DNA of 13,003 bases. Origin: an uncultured Collinsella sp. Lineage in GTDB: Bacteria > Actinomycetota > Coriobacteriia > Coriobacteriales > Coriobacteriaceae. The DNA lies in contig CAUGJN010000035.1 in assembly GCA_959599635.1 (NCBI GenBank), positions 1-13,003 on the forward strand, in the 5' to 3' direction. Within the stretch, counting starts at the first letter, position 1. The number at the start of each line of letters is the position of its first letter. Made by a program: the position numbers and the translations under genes. The notes beneath the pieces are model-generated. The model had not been told where the DNA came from, did not search any database, and saw only the letters and a program-made list of their open reading frames with translations. Below are positions 1-6,701 of this stretch, one piece after another.

Positions 1-902
1 TGGGCAAACTGAGTCCCGGTGAGGACGATCATCCTAAAGCCCAGCGCGCTCAGCACGGTCATACGCTCCGCATCCGACGCGCTGCGCTGTTTATCAAGAT
101 GGTCCGAGCCGTTGTATTCAATCCCCGTATCGCTCGCAGGCGCATATACGTCGATCTCGAAATACTCGGCCTTTGCGAGATACTTGAACCCGTTGGGAAC
201 ATCGACCCGATGATTGAGCTCAACCTTGGCGTATCCCAGCCCTCCCTGGGAACGTTTTGCTACGACCATGATTGCGGCGGCCGTCTCCATGGGCGACCGC
301 GCGCCATCATGCACGCGCTTGAGCACGGCGGCCGCGCGTACAGCCCCCTGACGAGATCGGTTCTCATTGCAATAAGCAATCAAATCGGCAACGGTATACC
401 TCTGCCCCATCTCGATATAATCGCCTGTCGACAGATGATTCAAATGGTATCGGGCGCAGATTTCGTAGCCATATTCCAGCTGCTCGGGCTCGCTCATCCA
501 CGAACCCGCTTGGACAAAGCACATGGCCTCATCAACCACCAGAAGGCCCTCCGCCACCTCGATAAGATGGCCTGGAGGCACCGGCGCCCCAAACACGTGG
601 CACCTAAATCCAGCCGGCGTCGAGCGCTCAAAATCGAAGTTGACGAGCGTGTCGATATGATCGAGCTCTTCTCGTGGAATACCAAGCGAAACCAGATAGT
701 CGGTAACGATCCCGACCGCCGTTGAAGCCCTCAGCCCCTTGGCATCGAGTCCCAATTTGGGCAGATCCGCAGTCGGCTCCGCCTCGTTAGCAAGCGAGTC
801 CTCATCGTATAGGCTGCTTGCTCGCGAGAGCGGCTCGGACGGGCGCGCCACGTTGTGGTACAGCCAGGCAGCCTTATGGGACAGGACGATCGGCAGGTCC
901 AT
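1..902 (-). CDS. Hypothetical protein with C-terminal DUF559-like PD-(D/E)XK nuclease domain (3' end beyond window)
   Basis: The frame is open for 300 codons from an ATG at 902 to the left edge without a stop, so the C-terminus is missing. A TAA lies in frame shortly upstream and GGAGGG precedes the ATG, which fixes the start. Residues 8-17 (SHKAAWLYHN) resemble the N-terminus of AbiEi-like proteins. Residues 112-153 form a conserved-looking middle part (LLVVDEAMCFVQ, then YGYEICARYHL). The C-terminal part fits the DUF559/Vsr-like nuclease fold: E249-I-D251, then I-E262-Y-N-G, H268, then D277-A-E-R280 and L284-S-A-L-G288. These match the D...ExxG..H...R...L..G pattern of that superfamily. The biological role is unknown. 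Defence, DNA repair or a toxin-antitoxin-related role are all possible. The reading frame is secure; the nuclease assignment rests on motifs read by eye. Confidence 0.8.
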   Translation of the reverse strand, partial: MDLPIVLSHKAAWLYHNVARPSEPLSRASSLYDEDSLANEAEPTADLPKLGLDAKGLRASTAVGIVTDYLVSLGIPREELDHIDTLVNFDFERSTPAGFRCHVFGAPVPPGHLIEVAEGLLVVDEAMCFVQAGSWMSEPEQLEYGYEICARYHLNHLSTGDYIEMGQRYTVADLIAYCNENRSRQGAVRAAAVLKRVHDGARSPMETAAAIMVVAKRSQGGLGYAKVELNHRVDVPNGFKYLAKAEYFEIDVYAPASDTGIEYNGSDHLDKQRSASDAERMTVLSALGFRMIVLTGTQFA

Positions 903-1001
903 GAGCCCTCCAATGGAGTCGGATAACCAACCTTATTCCCCTGCCCACGGGTCCGCACACCTTTACGTGTAAGAAAGCGGCTCCGCCCGGTCGAGTGGTA
1001 G

Positions 1002-1065
1002 AAAAACCATCACAACATTCGATGCTTTTCCCGATTTTGGCAAAAAACGTCGAATGTTGTGATGG
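1002..1065 (-). terminator. Long palindromic terminator of the ABC exporter operon
   Basis: Two perfect 16-bp arms (1007-1022 and 1050-1065, CCATCACAACATTCGA and its complement) flank a 27-base centre. The centre can pair further with a few mismatches, so about 59 bases fold back on themselves. Read on the minus strand the hairpin is followed directly by TTTTT (1006-1002). It lies about 50 bp after the stop of the ABC gene ending at 1118. Position and T-tract support a terminator. The large, only moderately GC-rich palindrome could also be a dispersed palindromic repeat acting as one. Confidence 0.65.
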
Positions 1066-1117
1066 CTTGAGGCGAGGTGAGGGGCACGGAGGGGTCAAAG
1101 CATCGTACTCGAACGGG

Positions 1118-3016
1118 TTAATCCAACTCTTTTAAGCCATGCGCGAGCTGCCAGTACTCGCCGTGCTGGGCGAGCAGCTCTTCGTGGGTGCCGCGCTCAA
1201 TGATGCGGCCGTGTTCGAGGACCATGATGGCGTCGGCGTCGCGGACGGTGGACAGGCGGTGCGCGATCATAAACGTGGTGCGTCCGCGCATGATGCGGTC
1301 CATACCGCGCTCGATAAGCTTTTCGGTACGCGTGTCGATGGAGCTCGTGGCCTCGTCCAGAATGAGCACCGGCGGATCGGCGACGGCCACGCGCGCGATG
1401 GCGAGCAGCTGGCGCTGGCCCTGCGACAGGTTGGCGCCGTCGGCCGTGACCGGTGTGTCGTACCCTCTAGGCAGGCGGCGGATAAACGAATCAGCGCAGG
1501 CGGCCTCGGCAGCGGCGCGCACTTCCTCGTCGGTCGCGTCGAGCTTGCCAAAGCGGATGTTCTGCGCAATGGTGCCGCTAAACAGGTGCGTGTCTTGCAG
1601 CACAATGCCGAGCGACCCGCGCAGGCTGGCCTTGGCAATGTGCTTGACGTCGATGCCGTCGTACGTGATCTCGCCGTCATCGACCTCGTAGAAGCGGTTG
1701 ATGAGGTTGGTGATGGTCGTCTTTCCGGCGCCCGTCGAGCCCACGAACGCGATCTTTTGCCCCGGCTTGGCAAACAGGTTGAGGTCCGTGAGCACACGGG
1801 TGCCCGGCACGTAGGAAAAGTCCACGGCATGGAAGCGCACGTCGCCGGCAAGCGGGACCAAGCCGCACGTGAGCTCGGTACCGTCGGCAGCCACCGCGCG
1901 GCCCGACTCATCAACGGCAGCCACATCATGCAGGTGCCCGTACGCGCCCACGCCCTGGCCCTCGGGAATCCTCCATGCCCACGCGGCGTCGCCCGTCTGC
2001 ACCAGCTCCACGCAGCCCTCGTCCACCTCGGGCTCAAGATCCATGGCGGCAAACAGGCGCTCGGCGCCGGCCAGCGCGTTGAGCAAGAAGTTGCCCAGCT
2101 GCGTGAACTGGTTGATGGGCATAGCGGCCTGACGCACAAAGACCAGGTAGCTTGCGAGCGCGCCCACGTCGGCGAGCCCCTTGATGCAGAGCATGCCGCC
2201 CGCCACGGCGACGATCGCATAATTGACGTAGCCAATCACTACGGTCATGGGCACCATCGAGTTGGCGTAGGCTTGCGCAGCACCACCGGTGCGACGCAGC
2301 TCTTGGTTGCGCGCGTCAAAACCAGCCACGTTGGCCTGCTCGTGATTAAAGACTTTGATGACCTTTTGGCCCGAGACCATCTCCTCGACGTATCCGTCCA
2401 AATCGCCCAGCGACGCCTGTTGGGCGGCAAAAAAGCGCTTGGAACGCGTGCCCGAGTAGCGCGCATACAGCACAATGGCCGCATCGCACACGAGCGTGAT
2501 AATCGTGAGCTGCCAGTTAAGGATGATGAGCATGGCCGTGGTGCCGACCATCTGGATGCTCGCCTGAATCACGTTGGCAAAGCTGTTGTTGAGCGCCTCG
2601 GAAACGGTGTCGACGTCGTTGGTAAAGAAGCTCATGATGTCGCCCGAGCGCGTGCTGTCAAAATAACTGAGCGGCAGCGTCTGGATGTGCGCGAACAGGT
2701 CGCGGCGGATGTCGGAGACCACGCGTTGGGCCGCGCGCACCATGATCTGTGAGTAGCCTAGGGCCGAGAGCACGCCCGCGGCGTAGATGGCAGCGGTAAA
2801 GATAACCTGCCTGGTGAGCAATTCCTCGCCGCCCGTTGCCAAACCGTTGACGATGGGGCGCACCATGTAGGTACCGGCAAGGCTTGCGATGGCGGCGACG
2901 GAGGCGAGCACGCCCACCGCGAGCAACGAGAACTTGGCGTGACCCATGTAGGAGAGCAAGCGGCGGAGCGTCTGCGTCAGATTGGCGGGGCGGGCCTGAG
3001 CGGATGTCTTAGGCAT
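1118..3016 (-). CDS. ABC exporter half-transporter, catalytically competent subunit (TMD-NBD, 632 aa)
   Basis: ATP-driven efflux subunit with an N-terminal six-helix membrane domain (about residues 25-310) and a C-terminal nucleotide-binding domain. All catalytic motifs are intact: Walker A GSTGAGKTT at 426-434 (K432), signature LSQGQ at 530-534, Walker B ILDE with D554 and catalytic E555, and H-loop H586. LSQGQ departs from LSGGQ, as expected when it faces the partner's degenerate site. The ATG at 3016 is preceded by AAGGAGG (3025-3031), 8 bases away. It overlaps the stop of the upstream ABC gene by 8 bp, so the two are translationally linked. The frame stays open further upstream, but that stretch lies inside the previous gene. 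The linker between the two domains (about 334-391) is longer than usual and carries a Trp/Gly-rich insertion. The substrate is unknown; drugs, lipids or peptides are typical for the family. Confidence 0.93.
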   Translation of the reverse strand: MPKTSAQARPANLTQTLRRLLSYMGHAKFSLLAVGVLASVAAIASLAGTYMVRPIVNGLATGGEELLTRQVIFTAAIYAAGVLSALGYSQIMVRAAQRVVSDIRRDLFAHIQTLPLSYFDSTRSGDIMSFFTNDVDTVSEALNNSFANVIQASIQMVGTTAMLIILNWQLTIITLVCDAAIVLYARYSGTRSKRFFAAQQASLGDLDGYVEEMVSGQKVIKVFNHEQANVAGFDARNQELRRTGGAAQAYANSMVPMTVVIGYVNYAIVAVAGGMLCIKGLADVGALASYLVFVRQAAMPINQFTQLGNFLLNALAGAERLFAAMDLEPEVDEGCVELVQTGDAAWAWRIPEGQGVGAYGHLHDVAAVDESGRAVAADGTELTCGLVPLAGDVRFHAVDFSYVPGTRVLTDLNLFAKPGQKIAFVGSTGAGKTTITNLINRFYEVDDGEITYDGIDVKHIAKASLRGSLGIVLQDTHLFSGTIAQNIRFGKLDATDEEVRAAAEAACADSFIRRLPRGYDTPVTADGANLSQGQRQLLAIARVAVADPPVLILDEATSSIDTRTEKLIERGMDRIMRGRTTFMIAHRLSTVRDADAIMVLEHGRIIERGTHEELLAQHGEYWQLAHGLKELD

Positions 3017-4829
3017 GTTGCTCGCCTCCTTCCGTGGCTTGAATTGATCCGCTGGAACCAGAGGAAGACGGGGCATTTGCGCCGTCGGCGATGCCCGCAT
3101 CCCCCGCAAACTCCATCTGCGAGGCGTAAATCTCCTGATAAATGGCATCGCCCGCCAGCAGTTCCTCGTGCGTGCCCACGCCGTGGACACGACCGTCGTC
3201 CAACACCACAATGCAATCGGCATCCATGACGCTCGCAATGCGCTGCGCAATGACAATCACCGTCGTGTTGGGAATCTGAGCGATATGCTCGCGGATCTTG
3301 GCGTCGGTCGCCATATCGACCGCGCTGGTCGAATCGTCAAAGATGAGCACACGCGGATGCTTGAGCAATGTACGCGCGATGCACAGGCGCTGCTTCTGCC
3401 CGCCCGAGACACCGGCACCGCCCTGGCCCAGATAGCCGTCCAGCCCGCCGATGCGATCGAGGAACTCATCCACGCACGCCGCGCGGCAAGCCGCGAGGAG
3501 CTCATTGTCCGACGCCTGTGGATTGCCCCACTGCAGGTTCTCGCGCACGGTACCCGTAAACAGCACGTTCTTTTGCAGCACGATACCCACGGCGTCGCGC
3601 AGGGCAACCAGGTCGTAATCGCGCACATCGCGCCCGCCCACGAGTACGGCGCCTTCGGTGGCGTCGTACAGGCGCGCGATCAGCTGCACAAGCGAACTCT
3701 TGCCCGAGCCCGTGCCGCCGAGCACGCCCACCGTGGAGCCTGCCTCAATGCAAAGGTCAATATGCTCGAGCACATCCTCGGCAGCATCCGCGCGGTACTT
3801 AAACGACACGTCGCGAAACTCGATGCTTCCGTCGGCCACCCCGTGCACGGCAGCGGCAGCGTCGGGCGCTTGGATAAGCGAACGCTCGTCGAGCACCCGC
3901 GAGATGCGCTCCACGCTGGCAAGTGCGCGGGTGAGCAGCAAAAACACGTTGGAGATCATCATGAGCGAGTTCATGATGAGCAGCACGTAGCTCATAAAGC
4001 CCGTGAGCGAGCCCACGCCGAGCTCGCCGGCAAGAATCATGCGACCGCCGATCCACAGAATGGAAAGCGCCGCCACGTACATCGACAGCTGAAACACCGG
4101 CAGGTTGAGCACGGCGTTGCCAAAGGTCTTCGTCGCCGTGTGCGCGAGCTCGGTATTGACGGCATCGAACTTGGCCTCCTCGTGCTCGGCGCGCACGTAC
4201 GCCTTGACGGCGCGCACGGCGGTGAGGTCCTCCTGCACCACACCGTTGAGATGGTCCATCGAGGTCTGCAGCTGGCGGTGGAGCGGACTGACGCGATAGG
4301 TGATAACGCCCAGCACGATCGCCAGCACCGGCAGGATGATCGCGAAAACGGTGGCGAGCGGACGCGACAGCACCAGCGCATAGACCAAGCCGACGATGAG
4401 CGTCACGGGACCGCGCACCATGGGGCGAAAGCCATTGCCGATGGCATTTTGGATGACGGTGATATCGGTAGTCATGCGGGTGACGAGCGAGCTGGCGTCG
4501 TAGTTATCCAGATTGCCAAAAGCGAGCGTCTGGATCTTGCGGTACTCCGCCTCGCGCAAGTTAGCGCCCAGCCCCGAGGCGACGCGAGCAGACGTGCGTG
4601 CATAGCCCAAGCCAAGTACCAGCGAACATGCGGCGCATACCAACATATACGTGCCCTGCAACAGCATGTAGTTGATGTCGCCCGCGGGCACGCCCACATC
4701 GATGATATTTGCCATGATGACCGGGATAAACAGCTCGAGCGCCGTCTCGGCCGTCACAAAGAGCACGCCGAGCATGGCATCGCGGCGGTATGCCCCCAGA
4801 TAGGAAAACAAAATCTTGAGATTGCGCAC
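3009..4829 (-). CDS. ABC exporter half-transporter, degenerate-site subunit (TMD-NBD, 606 aa)
   Basis: First gene of the exporter pair, with a six-helix membrane domain followed by an ATPase domain. Walker A is GGTGSGKSS at 371-379 (K377) and the signature is VSGGQ at 474-478. Walker B reads FDD, with D499 replacing the catalytic Glu, and the H-loop reads AQR, with Q529 replacing His. Heterodimeric exporters such as BmrCD, LmrCD and TM287/288 also carry one degenerate ATPase site. Here the degenerate Walker B/H-loop pairs with the partner's altered LSQGQ signature, while this protein's canonical SGGQ completes the active site of the partner. Translation starts at GTG (4829). An in-frame TGA just upstream leaves no ATG option, and GGGGGAT serves as the likely ribosome site. 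The last 35 or so residues are a Ser/Gly/Ala-rich tail. The gene is divergent from the MATE gene across a 259-bp gap. Confidence 0.93.
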   Translation of the reverse strand: MRNLKILFSYLGAYRRDAMLGVLFVTAETALELFIPVIMANIIDVGVPAGDINYMLLQGTYMLVCAACSLVLGLGYARTSARVASGLGANLREAEYRKIQTLAFGNLDNYDASSLVTRMTTDITVIQNAIGNGFRPMVRGPVTLIVGLVYALVLSRPLATVFAIILPVLAIVLGVITYRVSPLHRQLQTSMDHLNGVVQEDLTAVRAVKAYVRAEHEEAKFDAVNTELAHTATKTFGNAVLNLPVFQLSMYVAALSILWIGGRMILAGELGVGSLTGFMSYVLLIMNSLMMISNVFLLLTRALASVERISRVLDERSLIQAPDAAAAVHGVADGSIEFRDVSFKYRADAAEDVLEHIDLCIEAGSTVGVLGGTGSGKSSLVQLIARLYDATEGAVLVGGRDVRDYDLVALRDAVGIVLQKNVLFTGTVRENLQWGNPQASDNELLAACRAACVDEFLDRIGGLDGYLGQGGAGVSGGQKQRLCIARTLLKHPRVLIFDDSTSAVDMATDAKIREHIAQIPNTTVIVIAQRIASVMDADCIVVLDDGRVHGVGTHEELLAGDAIYQEIYASQMEFAGDAGIADGANAPSSSGSSGSIQATEGGEQHA

Positions 4830-4870
4830 GCAGGTTCATCCCCCATCAAACGTTGTTCGCAAACCCACGT

Positions 4871-4898
4871 ATTATGGCGCGCCGTGCGGCGGTGTCAA
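4871..4898 (-). promoter_or_regulatory. Sigma-70-type promoter of the ABC exporter operon
   Basis: On the minus strand a perfect -35 TTGACA (4898-4893) is separated by 16 bp from CATAAT (4876-4871), a five-of-six match to the -10. The inferred transcript start is near 4864, giving a leader of about 35 bases before the GTG at 4829. The spacer contains a GGCGCGCC palindrome, and no clear operator was recognised around it. The rest of the gap up to 5017 shows nothing identifiable. Confidence 0.7.
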
Positions 4899-5017
4899 GT
4901 GCTCCGAAATCGATTTCTGCAAGGCTAGTGCAGGCGCCATGCTCACAGGGCGCATGTCCGTATTCAATTGGAAATGAACGCGTGCGTGACTTTTTCGCCC
5001 CGCCGCCAACACAAACC

Positions 5018-5048
5018 TTGACTCTACAATCGTTGTAGGGTTTTTACT
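5018..5048 (+). promoter_or_regulatory. MerR-type promoter of the MATE gene (19-bp spacer with central dyad)
   Basis: TTGACT (5018-5023) and TTTACT (5043-5048) are separated by 19 bp, longer than the optimal 17. The spacer holds the palindrome CTACAATCGTTGTAG (5024-5038). The dyad extends to 5021-5041 as 9-bp arms with one mismatch. An over-long spacer occupied by a dyad is the hallmark of promoters activated by MerR-family regulators, which untwist the DNA to realign -35 and -10. The inferred transcript start is near 5055, about 34 bases before the MATE start. Any other dimeric repressor could also use the dyad. No MerR gene is visible in the window. Confidence 0.6.
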
Positions 5049-5088
5049 ACACTGGTACGTAAACAGACCAAGCCAGAAAGCCCCGCCC

Positions 5089-6435
5089 ATGGAACACGAC
5101 CTCACACGCGGCAATGTCCTTAAGACCATCGCGGTCTTTGCCCTGCCTTATATGCTCTCGTACTTTTTGCAGATGCTCTACGGCATGGCCGACCTGTACA
5201 TGATGGGGCAGTTTAGCGGCGCCGCCGGCATCACCGCCGTGGGCAACGGCGCGCAGACGCTCTATATCATTACCGTGACGCTCGTGGGCCTGGCCATGGG
5301 AACGACGGTTATCGTCGGCCACGCCGTGGGTTCGCGTCGCTTCGATCGCGCCGAGACCGCCATCGGCAACACCATCACGCTCTTCATGGGTGTCTCGGTG
5401 GTGCTGGCCGCTGTCCTGCTCGCACTGTGCCCGCAGATCGTGGCGCTCATTGGCACGCCGGCCGAGGCGGTCGAAGGCACTGCCGCCTACCTGCGTATCT
5501 GCTTTATGGGCATTCCCTTTATCGCCGCGTACAACATTCTTTCGGCCATCTTTCGCGGGCTGGGCGATTCACGCTCGCCCATGTACGTAATCGGCGTGGC
5601 GTGCATCATCAATATCGCGCTCGACTTTCTGTTTATCGGCCACATGGGACTCGGCCCCGTGGGCGCGGCGCTCGGCACGGTAACCGCCCAGACGGCCAGC
5701 GTTGCCCTCGCGCTCGTGTGGCTCAAGAGCCGCCGCACGAACATCCACGTTAAGCGCAGCGACCTGCGCCCTCAGCCCGAGGTGCTCGGCAGCATTCTTA
5801 AGATCGGCGTGCCTGTGGCCGTGCAGGACGGCTGCATCCAAGTGGCGTTTATGTTCATCACCGTCATCGCCAACCACCGCGGTCTGGTCGACGCCGCCGC
5901 CGTGGGCCTGGTCGAGAAGATAATCAGCTTTTTGTTCATTGTGCCGAGTTCCATGGGCGCTACCGTCAGCGCGCTCACGGCGCAAAACGCCGGCGCGGGC
6001 AAGGGAGACCGCGCGCGTCAGGTGCTCAAAGATGCCATGACCATCTCGGTCGTGTACGGTTGCCTGATCACGGTGCTGATGTGGCTGGTGGCACCGGCGT
6101 TTATCGGCTTTTTTGCCAAGGACCCCGCGGTGGTCGCCGCCGGTACTGGCTATATGCACAGTTATATTTTCGACGCGATTTTTGCCGGCATCCACATTTG
6201 CTTTAGCGGCTTTTTCGCTGCATACGGCAAGAGCTACATCGGCTTTGCGCACAACGTGCTGGCCGTGGCGCTCATTCGCGTGCCCGGTGCATGGCTGCTG
6301 TCGAACGCCTATTCCGATACGTTGTTTCCCATGGGCATTGCCTCGCCGTGCGGGTCCATTCTGTCGGCGGTCATCTGTGTGATTGCATTTACCGTGCTCA
6401 ACCGGCGCGGGGTTTTTGACAAGCTGGCGGCGTAG
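5089..6435 (+). CDS. MATE family efflux transporter (448 aa)
   Basis: Multidrug and toxin extrusion antiporter of the inner membrane, exchanging a cationic drug or metabolite for Na+ or H+. The 448-residue length and about 12 hydrophobic segments fit two MatE repeats. The N-terminal part (LTRGNVLKTIAVFALPYML, then LQMLYGMADLYMMGQF) is typical of NorM/MepA-like members. The second repeat begins near residue 240 after a basic loop (KSRRTNIHVKRS). The ATG at 5089 has only a weak purine-rich stretch (AGAAAG) upstream, and no better start exists in frame after the promoter. It is the only plus-strand gene here and is divergent from the ABC exporter operon, so the two efflux systems share an intergenic region. 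Substrate specificity cannot be read from the sequence. Confidence 0.93.
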   Translation: MEHDLTRGNVLKTIAVFALPYMLSYFLQMLYGMADLYMMGQFSGAAGITAVGNGAQTLYIITVTLVGLAMGTTVIVGHAVGSRRFDRAETAIGNTITLFMGVSVVLAAVLLALCPQIVALIGTPAEAVEGTAAYLRICFMGIPFIAAYNILSAIFRGLGDSRSPMYVIGVACIINIALDFLFIGHMGLGPVGAALGTVTAQTASVALALVWLKSRRTNIHVKRSDLRPQPEVLGSILKIGVPVAVQDGCIQVAFMFITVIANHRGLVDAAAVGLVEKIISFLFIVPSSMGATVSALTAQNAGAGKGDRARQVLKDAMTISVVYGCLITVLMWLVAPAFIGFFAKDPAVVAAGTGYMHSYIFDAIFAGIHICFSGFFAAYGKSYIGFAHNVLAVALIRVPGAWLLSNAYSDTLFPMGIASPCGSILSAVICVIAFTVLNRRGVFDKLAA

Positions 6436-6440
6436 CGGGG

Positions 6441-6530
6441 CGACGCAAAATCGCCCTGATCGACGACATCATCAGCGACGACCCAGCAACCTACGTGACG
6501 CAGATCACGGTGCCGGTCTCTCTAGGCTAG
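6441..6530 (+). pseudogene. Possible C-terminal remnant of a GyrI-like (BmrR-type) regulator
   Basis: Directly after the MATE stop, in another frame with no usable start codon, an open stretch of about 30 codons encodes RRKIALIDDIISDDP then TYVTQITVPV and ends at TAG (6528-6530). An Asp/Pro turn followed by T-x-I-x-x-PV and then the stop resembles the last strand of GyrI-like effector domains, in which BmrR-type MerR regulators end with similar T-E-I-x-x-PV tails. The rest of the domain and the DNA-binding part are absent. It could be the scar of a deleted regulator of the MATE gene. The match is short and read by eye, so chance similarity is a real alternative. Confidence 0.3.
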
Positions 6531-6701
6531 ACCGAGCCTCGCCTCTAACTCGGTCAACGCCTCAAAGGCATCGCGAGATGCACCCGCCGCGCGCTCGCGC
6601 TCGGCAACGCAAATTCGCATCATTAAGCGCTCTTTTGCCTGCACTTGGGAATGCCTCGCGCGCCCTTCCGCCTGCGAGCAATTGCGATTCTCGATATCCA
6701 T
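6522..6701 (-). CDS. Small hypothetical protein coupled to ligA (59 aa)
   Basis: An ATG at 6701 overlaps the ligA stop as TAATG, and the frame stays open for 59 codons to TAG at 6522-6524. The product is highly charged and probably mostly helical, with many Arg, Glu and Ala residues and a C-terminal amphipathic stretch (SRDAFEALTELEARLGLA). It has no membrane segment and no motif that I recognise. The stop/start overlap with ligA suggests translation by re-initiation, which is the main argument that it is real. It has no separate promoter or obvious ribosome site of its own, apart from GGAGG inside the last ligA codons (GTGCCGGAGGCG). It could be an adaptor or antitoxin-like peptide, or a decayed gene. 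No function is assigned. Confidence 0.5.
   Translation of the reverse strand: MDIENRNCSQAEGRARHSQVQAKERLMMRICVAERERAAGASRDAFEALTELEARLGLA

Noticed and set aside
99..725. Plus-strand open frame of 208 codons near the left edge
   Set aside because: Opposite the minus-strand nuclease-like gene, which has a ribosome site and recognisable motifs; the plus frame has neither.
1139..2752. Long plus-strand open frame (537 codons) opposite the ABC exporter gene
   Set aside because: Antisense shadow of a well-supported ABC gene; high-GC codon use keeps the opposite frame free of stops. The translation is His/Arg/Val-rich with no family features.
3017..3256. Upstream extension of the second exporter gene by 80 codons
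   Set aside because: Lies wholly inside the previous gene in another frame; the ATG at 3016 has AAGGAGG at the right distance and begins the membrane domain normally.
3168..4928. Plus-strand open frame of 586 codons opposite the second ABC gene
   Set aside because: Same antisense effect; low-complexity His/Arg composition and no ribosome site.
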